Notes: generated by a model not told the origin, from the sequence alone. Shown: positions 46,570-55,932, counted from the stretch's first letter. The stretch is DNA of 64,000 bases from Actinomycetes bacterium (GCA_023461275.1 JAEYMI010000048.1:201381-265380); one strand, 5' to 3'. Translations and numbers: made by a program.

Positions 46570-48195
46570 GTGAACGAACCACAAACCGGTGCCGAAGTGT
46601 CCCGACGATCGGTGCTGCGCGGCGCCGTCGCCGCAGGCGCGACCGCCGCGCTCACCGTCACTGTCGGTGCCACACGTGCCGCCGCCGCACCCGCTTCGGC
46701 TGAATCGGCCATCGTCATCGGAACCGGCTTCGGCGGTGCGGTGGCCGCGTTACGCCTCGGGCGCGCCGGCATCACCACCACCGTGTTCGAGCGCGGCCGG
46801 CGTTGGCCGATCCGCCCGGACGGCAACACCTTCGCCACGTTCGACAGCCCCGACAAGCGGGCCGCGTGGTTCAGCGACACCGCGGGAATCTCCAGCTCAC
46901 TACAGACACCCGTGCAGCGATATCCGGGCCTGCTCGACGCGATCAAGGGAAACGGGATCACGTCGGTCTACGGTGCGGGCGTCGGTGGCGGGTCCCTGGT
47001 CTACGGGGCATTCAGTGCCCAACCCGACCGGCCGGACTTCGAGATGGTCTTCCCCGGCGGCACCGACTACTCCGAACTCGACCGCGTCTACTACCCGCGG
47101 GCCCGAAAGATGTTGCGCGCGAGCCCACTTCCGCCCGATATCCTCGCTCACCCCAATTACGTCGGTGCCCGATCATGGTTGAAGGTCGTCGACCGTTACG
47201 GCATCGAACCACGCTTCATCGACTACACCATCGACTGGGACATCGTGCGCGCCGAACTCGCCGGTCGCGCCCCGCGTGGCGTGTCCATCGGCGACCTCTC
47301 CTACGGGGTGAACAGCGGGGCCAAGACATCGGTCGACCACACCTATCTCCCCGCCGCCGAAGCCACCGGGCATGTGACCATCAACCCGATGCACGAGGTC
47401 TTCGAGATCCGGCCGCGCAGTCGTCGGCCCGGATTCGTGGTGCGCGCCAGGCAGATCGATCATCAGCACCGCACCTTGCGGGTAGTGACCGCAGAGGCCG
47501 ATCATCTGTTCATGGCAGCGGGCTCGTACCACACCACCTCGCTACTCGTACGGGCCCGAGCCGAGGGCCTGCTCCCCCGACTCTCACCGAAGATCGGGGA
47601 CGGCTTCGGCGGCAACGGCGACTTCCTCATCACCCGTACCGCATTGCGAGAGCCGTACGGACCGGTTCAGGGCGGACCCGGCTACGGGCGCATCCGCGAC
47701 GGAGATGCTCCAGGTGGACCGGGCGCGATCGTTTACCAGGCCACACCTTTTCCCGCCCCGCTCGGCGGGATCGCCACCACCCATCTCATCCAGGTGCACA
47801 CCGATGAGCGCGGCACGATCGACTACAACCGCGCGACCCGCTCCACCGAACTGAACTACCCGTATCCCGAGGGACGCAGCGTCCTCGATCGTCGCGCGAT
47901 GGCCTTTGCTCGAAACTTCCACCGCCGCACCGAAACCCGGCACGGATTCGATGGCAACGGAATCGTCATCGGCGACCGGCTCTCCGGATTCGGCTCGGCG
48001 AGCACCTTTCACGGACTCGGCGGCGTCGTCATCGGTCAGGCGGCCACGCCCGACGGCGCGGTCAAGGGTTACGACAACCTCTACGTCGTCGACGGCTCGT
48101 TCGCCCCGGGCGCGGTGGGCCTGGTCAATCCGTCACTGACGATCACCGCGCTTGCCGAGCGCACCATGGACCGATTCCTCTCCAGTCGCTCATGA
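46570..48195 (+). CDS. Cholesterol-oxidase-like GMC flavoprotein, Tat-exported
   Basis: 541 aa. A twin-arginine signal (VSRRSVLRGAVAAGATAAL, residues 10-45) is followed by the FAD-binding IVIGTGFGGAVAALRLG and the class I cholesterol oxidase pattern throughout (YGAGVGGGSLVYGAF, LLVRARAEGLLP, VVDGSFAPG, LVNPSLTITALAER). The catalytic His (FHGLGG) and Asn (VNPS) are kept, but the glutamate that isomerises cholestenone in Streptomyces ChoA (its E361) aligns with Gln in VYQATPFPA. It may oxidise a sterol or another alcohol. First gene of a two-gene unit under an IdeR-type box. Confidence 0.85.
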   Translation: MNEPQTGAEVSRRSVLRGAVAAGATAALTVTVGATRAAAAPASAESAIVIGTGFGGAVAALRLGRAGITTTVFERGRRWPIRPDGNTFATFDSPDKRAAWFSDTAGISSSLQTPVQRYPGLLDAIKGNGITSVYGAGVGGGSLVYGAFSAQPDRPDFEMVFPGGTDYSELDRVYYPRARKMLRASPLPPDILAHPNYVGARSWLKVVDRYGIEPRFIDYTIDWDIVRAELAGRAPRGVSIGDLSYGVNSGAKTSVDHTYLPAAEATGHVTINPMHEVFEIRPRSRRPGFVVRARQIDHQHRTLRVVTAEADHLFMAAGSYHTTSLLVRARAEGLLPRLSPKIGDGFGGNGDFLITRTALREPYGPVQGGPGYGRIRDGDAPGGPGAIVYQATPFPAPLGGIATTHLIQVHTDERGTIDYNRATRSTELNYPYPEGRSVLDRRAMAFARNFHRRTETRHGFDGNGIVIGDRLSGFGSASTFHGLGGVVIGQAATPDGAVKGYDNLYVVDGSFAPGAVGLVNPSLTITALAERTMDRFLSSRS

Positions 48196-48863
48196 CCGCC
48201 GCGTCACCGGCACTCTCCGACATCGATGAACGCTGCACCGACGCACCATTGCCCGGGCTGATCCGCGTCGAAACCCACTCTCGCTCGTCGATGACACCGA
48301 CGATTGTGGACATGGTGCGGTCGGTGTATCCGCACCAACAGATCTACGGCGATTACTGCACCGTGCACGGCTACGTCGACGCACCGCCCCGTGAACTCTA
48401 CGAGTGGCTCTCCGATACCCGATCACTCGAGGAATGGACCTACAGCACCAGGGGTTTCACCGGACCGGACGACGAAGGTGTCTGGACCGGACACGACGCA
48501 CTCAACGCCGCGACCCCGATTTTCGTCCGAACGCATGCCAATCCCGAGGCCATGACGGTCGACTATCACTGCGCGTGGGATCAGGGCCGACATTTGTGGA
48601 TGATCTATCTGATGCGTGTCGTCGACGCACAAGTGGTGCTCGGCAAGCCGGGTTCGGTGGTGCTCTGGACCAACTGTCGGCATCCCAATTACGACGAGAA
48701 TCCCTATCCCGACACCGCGCCGCCGGACCGCGAGGAGTGGGTCGGCGACCTCTGGGACTCCTTCTGGGCCGGCCACCAGATCGAGCTCAACAATCTGACC
48801 GCGATCGCCGAATACCGCCATCGCCATCAACTCCCCATCACCCCGGAGTGGATGCGTCGCTGA
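48192..48863 (+). CDS. SRPBCC/START-like protein
   Basis: 223 aa, no signal peptide. YVDAPPRELYEWLSDTRSLEEWTYST is a typical opening of the helix-grip lipid-binding fold, followed by aromatic-rich strands and a C-terminal helix. It overlaps the flavoprotein gene (ATGA), so the two are co-translated, probably as partners handling a hydrophobic substrate. The Cys in YGDYCTVHGY and His residues are noted but their role is unknown. Confidence 0.7.
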   Translation: MTAASPALSDIDERCTDAPLPGLIRVETHSRSSMTPTIVDMVRSVYPHQQIYGDYCTVHGYVDAPPRELYEWLSDTRSLEEWTYSTRGFTGPDDEGVWTGHDALNAATPIFVRTHANPEAMTVDYHCAWDQGRHLWMIYLMRVVDAQVVLGKPGSVVLWTNCRHPNYDENPYPDTAPPDREEWVGDLWDSFWAGHQIELNNLTAIAEYRHRHQLPITPEWMRR

Positions 48864-49063
48864 GCTCCGGGACGGAATCCACCCGGTATCGCCGCCGCGA
48901 TGCCGGACGTTACGGCATGTGCGCGGCGCGTCACGCACCCGAATGAACTGCGATAACGCCACGGTCACAGACCTCTCGGACCGCTAACGATCGACCGCGG
49001 ACGAACGGATGAGCCGGTGACGGGGCGACGAGCCCCGCGTCCGCTCGATCGAAGAGGTTCACC

Positions 49064-50029
49064 ATGACACTCACCCACTCACCGCGCCGTTCCTCAATTC
49101 ACCGCCGTTGGATCCCACTGGCCGCCGCGACCGCGCTCAGCGCAGGACTGCTCACCGGCACCGTCGGCATCGGTCAGAGCTCTGCTGATCCCGACCCATC
49201 GACAGCAGCGACGTCAACGACCACTACGCCACCCACCACCGCGACGCCGTCCACCGGCCCCGCGGACGCGCCGACGCCTGCCTCCACCGAGGTCAGCGCA
49301 CCGCCGTCGGTACCGGCGGCCACGACCACCCAGCCCGCACCGACGACAACCCCACCGGCCACCACACCGTCAACCAGCACTCCGACGACCACGAAGCCGG
49401 CCACCGAGCGCTCATCGTTGATTCTCACGTCATTTGTGAGCCTTCCCGGCGGCATCGAACCGGTTGCCGGCGTGCATGTTCGGCTCATCAACGCCGAGAC
49501 CGGACAAACGTATCGGGCGACGACGGGCACCAGAATCTTTCTCCCGTTCGGCTCATATACCTTCTCGGCGACCAGCTGGCCCGACGGCTACCACCTTGTC
49601 CACGGTTCAGGAGGAGTGCACCTGGACACCGAATACGGCACCCACATTCAGATCATCCTGGCGCACGATTTACCCGAACAGTCCGCCACCGCATTGCGAA
49701 TCGTCAAGCGTGACAGGGTATCCGGCGAGCCATTGGCCGGGGCCCAGTTCGCCATCAGCACCTGCGACGGACGTCCGGTGGCCTCCGGCACCTCCGGACC
49801 GATGGGCGTGGTCTATCAGGAGGTTGCCCCGGGATGCTACCGCGCAACCGAAACCGCGGCGCCCGCAGGTTATCTCGCCGAAGCACGCGCGTACACCTTC
49901 GAAGTGACCCGCGGCAAGATCGCCCTGCAGAACGTGTACAACCTTCCTCTCGATCACGTGACCTGGCGTAACCCGTCGTCACGGGTGGCGCTGTCGGCCA
50001 TCCCGTCGGGCCCGGTGGATCAGCCGTGA
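49064..50029 (+). CDS. Exported SpaA/Cna-B-domain surface protein
   Basis: 321 aa. Sec signal at residues 15-42, then a Thr/Pro/Ala-rich, likely glycosylated stalk (45-115), a beta domain (118-205), and a Cna-B/SpaA-like domain from about 208. That last domain has LRIVKRD, ETAAPAGY and LQNVYN, which fit the Lys, Glu and Asn of an intramolecular isopeptide bond. The C-terminus ends in about 25 polar residues with no LPxTG-like motif or membrane anchor. The downstream sortase-like gene overlaps it by 4 bp. Confidence 0.8.
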   Translation: MTLTHSPRRSSIHRRWIPLAAATALSAGLLTGTVGIGQSSADPDPSTAATSTTTTPPTTATPSTGPADAPTPASTEVSAPPSVPAATTTQPAPTTTPPATTPSTSTPTTTKPATERSSLILTSFVSLPGGIEPVAGVHVRLINAETGQTYRATTGTRIFLPFGSYTFSATSWPDGYHLVHGSGGVHLDTEYGTHIQIILAHDLPEQSATALRIVKRDRVSGEPLAGAQFAISTCDGRPVASGTSGPMGVVYQEVAPGCYRATETAAPAGYLAEARAYTFEVTRGKIALQNVYNLPLDHVTWRNPSSRVALSAIPSGPVDQP

Positions 50030-50628
50030 TCGCCGGTCGACGACGTTGGCTTGCCGGCCTGCTGGTGACCTTCGCCCTACTCGGAAGCGGCTGCGCCACA
50101 ACCGAACAGAAGCCTGCTACCGCCACGACATCATCGGCCGCACAGACCGAACTCCCCCGCCCGCTTCCCGCGAAGACCGACGAGTCCGCGGCGCCGGTCC
50201 GGGTCGGCATCGGAGGGCACACCGCACCGGTCGACCCGGTCGCCACCGATACGACCGGAACGCTGCTGCCTCCGCAGGACGTCTCGCGGTTGGGCTGGTG
50301 GGTGGATTCGGCACTTCCCGGATCGGGCGTGGGGACCGTCGTCATCGCCGGGCACGTCGACGAAGCCACCCAGGGAACCGGATTCGCGGCGCGGTTCGCG
50401 ACCATTCCGGTGGGATCGGAGGTCACCGTGACGAGTTCGTCGGGCACAGCGGTGACCTACCGGATCACCCGGATCCAGAAGGCGGACAAACGCTCCGCGT
50501 TCCCGGCCGCCGAACTCAACCGCCTCGATGGTGCGCAGACACTCGCCCTGGTCACCTGCGGTGGTCGGTTCGTGGGTCCACCGCTCGGCTATGCAGACAA
50601 CGTGATCGCCTGGGGCACACCGGTGTGA
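50026..50628 (+). CDS. Class F-like sortase
   Basis: 200 aa. N-terminal membrane/signal segment ending in LLGSGC (an imperfect lipobox), a Thr/Ala-rich linker, then the sortase fold with the His motif VIAGHVDEATQGTGF and the Cys motif LVTCGGRF, ending YADNVIAWGTPV. The catalytic Arg is not certain: the usual Arg in the YxDN stretch is Ala here, and the Arg in GGRF may substitute. Transcriptionally coupled to the surface protein; a transpeptidase without a visible sorting-signal partner. Confidence 0.8.
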   Translation: MIAGRRRWLAGLLVTFALLGSGCATTEQKPATATTSSAAQTELPRPLPAKTDESAAPVRVGIGGHTAPVDPVATDTTGTLLPPQDVSRLGWWVDSALPGSGVGTVVIAGHVDEATQGTGFAARFATIPVGSEVTVTSSSGTAVTYRITRIQKADKRSAFPAAELNRLDGAQTLALVTCGGRFVGPPLGYADNVIAWGTPV

Positions 50629-50638
50629 GCGAGAAGCG

Positions 50639-52267
50639 TCAGGCCAGCTCGATGAGCTCCTGGTACTCCTCACTCCAGTGGTCCTCGGTGCCGTCGGGAA
50701 GCAGAATCACCCGCTGCGGATCGAGTGCGGCGGCGGCGCCGGGATCGTGGGTCACCAGTACCACCGCGCCGGTGTAGCTGCGCAGCGCATCGAGCACCTG
50801 CTCGCGTGAGATCGGATCGAGGTTGTTGGTCGGCTCGTCGAGCAACAACACATTCGCCGACGACGAGACCAGCCCGGCCAGCGTCAGTCGGGTCTTCTCA
50901 CCACCGGATAGGGTTCCGGCCGGCTGGTCGAGCTGAGCGCCGCTGAACATGAAGGCGCCGAGCAGACCACGCAGGTCCTGCTCGCCCGCATCCGGCGCGG
51001 CGTGCCGGATGTTCTCCCACACCGAGGCCATGTCGTCAAGGGTGTCGTGCTCCTGCGCGAAGTAACCGATCTTGAGGCCGTAGCCGGGTTCCAAGGTGCC
51101 GCGGTCGGGCTTCTCCACGCCGGCCAGGAGCTTGAGCAGGGTGGTCTTGCCCGCACCGTTGAGTCCGAGGACCACCACGCGGCTGCCCTTGTCGATGGCG
51201 AGGTCGACGCCGGCGAAGATCTCCAGCGACCCGTACATCTTGGTCAGACCCGACGCCATCAGTGGGGTCTTGCCGCAGGTCGCGGGCTCGGGGAAACGGA
51301 TCTTGGCGGTGCGGTCGGCCACCCGCTCCTCGTCGAGCGAATCGAGCATGCGGTCGGCGCGTTTGAGCATCTGCTGGGCGGCCGTCGCCTTGGTGGCCTT
51401 GGCACCGAGCTTCGCGGCCTGGGCGCGCAACGCCGACGCCTTCTTCTCGGCGTTGGCGCGTTCACGTTTACGACGTTGCTCGTCGGTCGCGCGGGCGTCG
51501 AGGTAGCGCTGCCAGCCCATGTTGTAGACATCGGCCTCACCGCGCACGGCGTCGAGGAACCACACGCGGTTGACGACGTCGGCGAGCAGATCGACATCGT
51601 GGCTGATCACCACGAGCCCGCCGTCGTGGTTCTGCAGAAAGCTCCGCAGCCAGGTGATCGAGTCGGCGTCGAGGTGGTTGGTCGGCTCATCGAGGAGCAG
51701 CGTCGTGTCGGATTTCCCGGAGCCGTCGGATGCGGCGAATAGGATGCGCGCCAACTCGATTCGACGCCGCTGTCCACCAGACAGGGTGCGTAACGGCTGC
51801 CCGAGTACGCGGTCGGGCAAACCGAGGCTGTTGCAGATGCGTGCGGCGTCGGATTCGGCGATGTAGCCGCCGAGCGCCGAGAACCGCTCCTCGAGCTGGC
51901 CGTAGCGGTTGACCGCCTTGTCGCGAACCTTGTCGTCGGCTGCCTCGGCCATCAGCGCCTGCTGCTTCTCCATCTGATGCAGCAGTTCATCGAGGCCGCG
52001 GGCCGAGAGCACGCGATCCCGGGCGAGCACATCGAGGTCACCCTCTTTGGGATCCTGCGGGAGGTAGCCGAGTTCGCCACTGCGAACGATCTCGCCGGCA
52101 TACGGTTCGGTTTCTCCGGCCAGGATCCGCAGCGTGGTGGTCTTACCAGCACCGTTGCGGCCGACCAGCCCGATCCGGTCGCCGGGTTGGATGCGCAGTG
52201 CCGAGCCGGGCGACGACAACAAGGTCCGAGCGCCCGCTCGAACTTCCAGGTCGGTCGCGGTGATCAT
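50639..52267 (-). CDS. ABC-F family ATPase (Rv1473-like)
   Basis: 542 aa with two ABC cassettes and no membrane segment. Walker A GRNGAGKTT and GLNGAGKTT, two LSGG motifs (LSGGQRRRIELAR, LSGGEKTRLTLAG), Walker B LLLDEPTNHLD and LLLDEPTNNLD, linked by a Lys/Ala-rich helical arm at about 245-315. ABC-F proteins act on ribosomes; some give antibiotic resistance. ATG at 52267. TAGACT (52281-52276) ends 8 nt before it, so the transcript may be leaderless. It converges with the sortase gene. Confidence 0.92.
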   Translation of the reverse strand: MITATDLEVRAGARTLLSSPGSALRIQPGDRIGLVGRNGAGKTTTLRILAGETEPYAGEIVRSGELGYLPQDPKEGDLDVLARDRVLSARGLDELLHQMEKQQALMAEAADDKVRDKAVNRYGQLEERFSALGGYIAESDAARICNSLGLPDRVLGQPLRTLSGGQRRRIELARILFAASDGSGKSDTTLLLDEPTNHLDADSITWLRSFLQNHDGGLVVISHDVDLLADVVNRVWFLDAVRGEADVYNMGWQRYLDARATDEQRRKRERANAEKKASALRAQAAKLGAKATKATAAQQMLKRADRMLDSLDEERVADRTAKIRFPEPATCGKTPLMASGLTKMYGSLEIFAGVDLAIDKGSRVVVLGLNGAGKTTLLKLLAGVEKPDRGTLEPGYGLKIGYFAQEHDTLDDMASVWENIRHAAPDAGEQDLRGLLGAFMFSGAQLDQPAGTLSGGEKTRLTLAGLVSSSANVLLLDEPTNNLDPISREQVLDALRSYTGAVVLVTHDPGAAAALDPQRVILLPDGTEDHWSEEYQELIELA

Positions 52268-52405
52268 AAGGGTCGAGTCTAGGCGATGCCTGTCGGGCCG
52301 GATTGCTCCCTTCCGCGCTCCCCGACGAACTCCGCTGCATCGGTCGTGCCGATACGGTGTGAGGGGTGAGCCAACCCACACCAACATCGACACCTGGGGT
52401 TCCTG

Positions 52406-53539
52406 GTGACCGGTGACCACGACGTGATCGTCGTCGGGGCCGGCCCGGCCGGGCGGGCGTTGACTCACCGTTGTCTGCGCGCCGGACTCGATGTCGCACT
52501 GGTCGATCCCCGGCCCCACGCGCCGTGGACGGCCACTCTCGCGTGCTGGTCCGACGAGTTGCCATCGTGGCTGCCCAACAATGCCGTCTCGATCGAAGTG
52601 GAATCGATCGCGATGCGCAATGCGGTGAGCGTCGACCTCGCGCGGCGGTACACGGTATTCGACACCGATGCGCTGCAACGCACCCTGATCGTCAACGGCG
52701 CGCGGACCATCGCCGAGCGGGCCGAACAGGTCGACGAACATCAGGTGGTCACCGCAACCGGGACCACCCTGACCGCCGGAGTCGTCGTCGACGCCCGCGG
52801 GGCCGCCGGACGTGGCCCTCGGCAGACCGCCTGGGGCATGATCGTGCCGCGCGAGCAGGCACTCCCGGTACTCGACGGCGCACCGGCGGTGCTGATGGAC
52901 TGGCGTCCGGCAGGTGATGAGCGGGCTGGTGCCGCTGCGTCCTTCCTGTACGTCATCCCCCTCGACGACGAGCGGGTGCTCCTCGAGGAGACCTGCCTGG
53001 CCGGTGATCCGCCGATTCCGGTGCGCACCTTGCGATCTCGGCTCGAGAAACGAGTAGGGCACTTTGCGATGTCCCCGATCGGCACCGAGACCGTCTCGTT
53101 CGCGTTGCGCGGCGTCAACGACACCCCGTGGAAAGTGCGTCCACTGCTGTTCGGGGCACGCGGCGATCTGATGCATCCGGCGACCGGGTACAGCGTGGCG
53201 ACCTCACTGCGCAAGGTCGATACCATCGTCAATGCCGTTGCCGCCGGGGTGGATCCGGTCCCGGCGCTGTGGCCGGCCACCGCGCGTGGTGTGCAGCGCC
53301 TGCGACTCCGGGGCGTGCGCACACTGCTGGCACTGCCACCCCAGCAGCTCCGGGAGTTCTTCGACGTATTCGCCGCGATGCCGGTCGGTCTGCAACGCGC
53401 CTACCTGTCCGGCCGGACCGATCTGCGCGGCACCGCCGAGGCAATGACCTGGCTGTTCGGGCATGTCGACGGGCGCACCAAGCGAACCCTGATGACTGCG
53501 ACGGTATGGCCCCGCCGACGTCAGCAGCCCGGAGCCTGA
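52406..53539 (+). CDS. Lycopene cyclase (CrtY/CrtL type)
   Basis: 377 aa. Rossmann motif DVIVVGAGPAGRALTHRCLRAG, then the lycopene cyclase landmarks VDARGA, FLYVIPLDDERVLLEETCLAG and the C-terminal GARGDLMHPATGYSVATSL and FFDVFAAMP. It should close the beta rings of carotenoids. GTG at 52406. No other carotenoid gene is present in the window. A C-terminal half copy follows at 53712. Confidence 0.85.
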   Translation: MTGDHDVIVVGAGPAGRALTHRCLRAGLDVALVDPRPHAPWTATLACWSDELPSWLPNNAVSIEVESIAMRNAVSVDLARRYTVFDTDALQRTLIVNGARTIAERAEQVDEHQVVTATGTTLTAGVVVDARGAAGRGPRQTAWGMIVPREQALPVLDGAPAVLMDWRPAGDERAGAAASFLYVIPLDDERVLLEETCLAGDPPIPVRTLRSRLEKRVGHFAMSPIGTETVSFALRGVNDTPWKVRPLLFGARGDLMHPATGYSVATSLRKVDTIVNAVAAGVDPVPALWPATARGVQRLRLRGVRTLLALPPQQLREFFDVFAAMPVGLQRAYLSGRTDLRGTAEAMTWLFGHVDGRTKRTLMTATVWPRRRQQPGA

Positions 53540-53711
53540 GGTGCCGTACCAGCGGTCTTGATCCAGGCGTCGGTACGAAGCCGAAGTCCGGCCCGGCGGG
53601 CTCGGTGCGCACTCTGTCCCAGAGTGCCGTTGTCTCCGTTCCGGTTCCGTCCGCGGACGGACCGGTCACCGGGTCCCCGATCGCCGTGCACACGATGTAC
53701 GCGGCCGAATT

Positions 53712-54080
53712 GTGATGAGGAATCCGACCACGGACTACAGCGTCGCCACCTCGCTGGCCTGTGCCGACGACGTCGCGACCGAGATTGCGGACGGCGCCGA
53801 CCCCGCAGCAGCCCTGTGGCCGACGTCGGCACGTTGGGTTCACGAACTCCGGATCCGCGGTCTGTCGGCGCTGCTCGACCTCTCGGCCGAGCAGACCCTC
53901 GACTTCTTCGACGCCTTCTTCACCATGCCGATCGACGTCCAACGAAGCTACCTCAGCGAACGCGACAACCTCCCGGGCACACTCAAGGCGATGGGCCGCG
54001 AGGTCAAGGGCGGCGGTATGCGAACCGGGATGACCATCGCGCGCGGTGCGGCGACCGGCCACAGCTGGTCCGACGTCTGA
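53712..54080 (+). pseudogene. Truncated second lycopene cyclase copy (C-terminal fragment)
   Basis: 122 codons. TTDYSVATSLACADDVATEI, LWPTSARWVHELRIRGLSALL and DFFDAFFTMPIDVQRSYLS align with the last ~110 residues of the upstream cyclase (ATGYSVATSL onward), but the FAD-binding and catalytic N-terminal two-thirds are absent. The 172 bp between the two contains no recognisable remainder. Divergence between the copies is large, so it is an old paralogue or acquired copy rather than a recent duplication. Start GTG 53712 or ATG 53715. Confidence 0.75.
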
Positions 54081-54084
54081 GCGG

Positions 54085-54687
54085 TCAGTCGAGCGGTGCC
54101 GTCAAGTAGTGCTGGATCGTCGCGCCAACGCTGTTCACCAGAATCTGCGCAGGAATGTCTGTGGTCAGTGGAAGCGCGAGAACCTTGCGGCTCAACGCCA
54201 AACCGAGGACCTGACCGGCAATCAAACCGGTGCGTGTCGGCGCCTCGTCCTCATCGGAAACCACGGCAGTAACCATGGGCAGCATGTGCGCCTCCACGAT
54301 CTCCACCACCCGATCCCGCGCCACCGGGTCGGTCATTGCACTGCGGAGCAACACGCTGAGCAGATCGCCCGCAGTATCGTCGTCCCAGATGCGCAGGAAG
54401 TGTTCGACGACTGCTCGACCGCGTTGCTCTTCGGGCAGCACCGATAGGTCCGGGACCTCGACGTCGACGGTGGTCGCCGCGGTGAACAGGCCCCGCTTGT
54501 CGCCGAAATAACGAATCACCATGGACGGGTCTATATCTGCATCCTGCGCGATGGCCCGCACGGTGGCACCGGCAAACCCGCTGCGCGCGAAGTGTTCTCG
54601 CGCCGAGTCGAGAATCGCGGCACGGGAGCGCTGCGCTCGCTCCTTCTTGGTCGGCCGCTCCCTGTTGGTCACCGTCGGGGGTTGCAT
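54085..54687 (-). CDS. TetR family repressor
   Basis: 200 aa. N-terminal helix-turn-helix RAAILDSAREHFARSGFAGATVRAIAQDADIDPSMVIRYFGDKRGLF and a C-terminal ligand domain of the TetR_C type. It is divergent from the flavin monooxygenase, with a dyad between them, and probably controls it and itself in response to an aromatic compound. ATG at 54687. Confidence 0.88.
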   Translation of the reverse strand: MQPPTVTNRERPTKKERAQRSRAAILDSAREHFARSGFAGATVRAIAQDADIDPSMVIRYFGDKRGLFTAATTVDVEVPDLSVLPEEQRGRAVVEHFLRIWDDDTAGDLLSVLLRSAMTDPVARDRVVEIVEAHMLPMVTAVVSDEDEAPTRTGLIAGQVLGLALSRKVLALPLTTDIPAQILVNSVGATIQHYLTAPLD

Positions 54688-54711
54688 GACCCCCAGTCTA
54701 GCGAGTTATGA

Positions 54712-54739
54712 TCAACACGCGTTGGCCAACACTTGTTGA
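54712..54739. promoter_or_regulatory. Dyad operator between the TetR and monooxygenase genes
   Basis: TCAACA (54712-54717) and TGTTGA (54734-54739) are outer arms of a 28-bp imperfect inverted repeat centred on GTTGGCCAAC (54721-54730, perfect). 11 of 14 positions pair. Likely the TetR binding site. Confidence 0.65.
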
Positions 54740-54780
54740 CTAACTCTCACACAGATCCTTACACCATCAAGGAGAAGGTC

Positions 54781-55932
54781 ATGTTGCCCGAGAACATCGA
54801 CGTGCTGATCGTGGGCGGAGGCCCGACCGGACTCGTCGCCTCGACCGTCCTGACACGCGCGGGGCGCGACGTACTCACCCTCGACGAACAACCCGAGGGG
54901 CACAACGCCTCCCGGGCCGCGGCCATTCAGGCACGAACAATGGAGATCCTGCAGGAGCTCGGCGTCGCCGACACTCTCGTGGACGAGGGCGTCGTGGTCC
55001 CCTACTTCACGTTTCGAAACCGCGAGAAGCTGCTCAACGAACTGCGATTCGCCGATCTCGACACGCGGTATCCGCACGTGACCACGATCCAGCAGTGGCG
55101 GACCGAAGAAGTACTCACCGAGAACCTGCACCGACTCGGTGGTCACATCACCCGCGGATACAGGGTCACCGGACTCGACGAGACAGCGTCTGGCATCGAC
55201 GTCCATGTCGACGGACCTGACGGGCTCGAGACCGTGCGAGCGCGGTTCGTCGTCGGAGCCGACGGCACGCATTCGGTGGTTCGCGAATCGGCTGGCATCG
55301 AGTTCGTCGGCGGCGACTATCCACAGTCTTTCGTACTCGCCGACGCGGAGTTCAACGAGTGGCCGCTGCGCTTCGACGAGGTGCAGAACTTCTTCTCCCC
55401 CAACGGAATCGTCGTGAGTGGTCCGTTGCCCGAGGGTCGTCGTAGGGTGCTGTTCACGTGGCCAGAGGAGGTCGACGACGTCGACGTTGCCCTCGTACAA
55501 AACGTGCTCGACACTCGCGGTCCGCGGGGGGCGAGAGTCTCGCGCATCGCTTGGGGCTCCCAATTCCACGTCCATCACCGCATCGCCGAGCACTTCCGGA
55601 AGGGGCACATCTTCCTCGCGGGTGACGCCGCACATGTGCACAGCCCTGCCGGCGGACAGGGTATGAACCTCGGCATCCAGGATGCCTACGAGCTCGGCCT
55701 GGTGCTGGCGGCAGCGCTCTCACCGACTCCCACAGTGCATCTCGACACGTACGAACATCGGCGGCGTCCCATCGCTGCGTCGACCGTGCGGCTGACCAAC
55801 CTGATGACGACCGCATCGGTTGCCGAGAATCCGGTGGCGATGAAGATCCGAGACTTTGCCATGAACGCGATCGGGCATCTGCCACCCGCCCGCAAGCAGA
55901 TGGCACTGCACATGGCAGAGCTCGTGGCGTGA
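54781..55932 (+). CDS. FAD-dependent aromatic monooxygenase
   Basis: 383 aa of the p-hydroxybenzoate hydroxylase class. GxGxxG in LIVGGGPTGLVAST, the DG motif in VGADGTHSVVRE, and the GD motif FLAGDAAHVHSPAGGQGMN. Shorter than phenol-hydroxylase-like members, with no C-terminal thioredoxin-like domain. It should hydroxylate an aromatic substrate using NAD(P)H and O2. ATG at 54781 follows AAGGAG. Likely co-transcribed with the VOC gene. Confidence 0.88.
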   Translation: MLPENIDVLIVGGGPTGLVASTVLTRAGRDVLTLDEQPEGHNASRAAAIQARTMEILQELGVADTLVDEGVVVPYFTFRNREKLLNELRFADLDTRYPHVTTIQQWRTEEVLTENLHRLGGHITRGYRVTGLDETASGIDVHVDGPDGLETVRARFVVGADGTHSVVRESAGIEFVGGDYPQSFVLADAEFNEWPLRFDEVQNFFSPNGIVVSGPLPEGRRRVLFTWPEEVDDVDVALVQNVLDTRGPRGARVSRIAWGSQFHVHHRIAEHFRKGHIFLAGDAAHVHSPAGGQGMNLGIQDAYELGLVLAAALSPTPTVHLDTYEHRRRPIAASTVRLTNLMTTASVAENPVAMKIRDFAMNAIGHLPPARKQMALHMAELVA

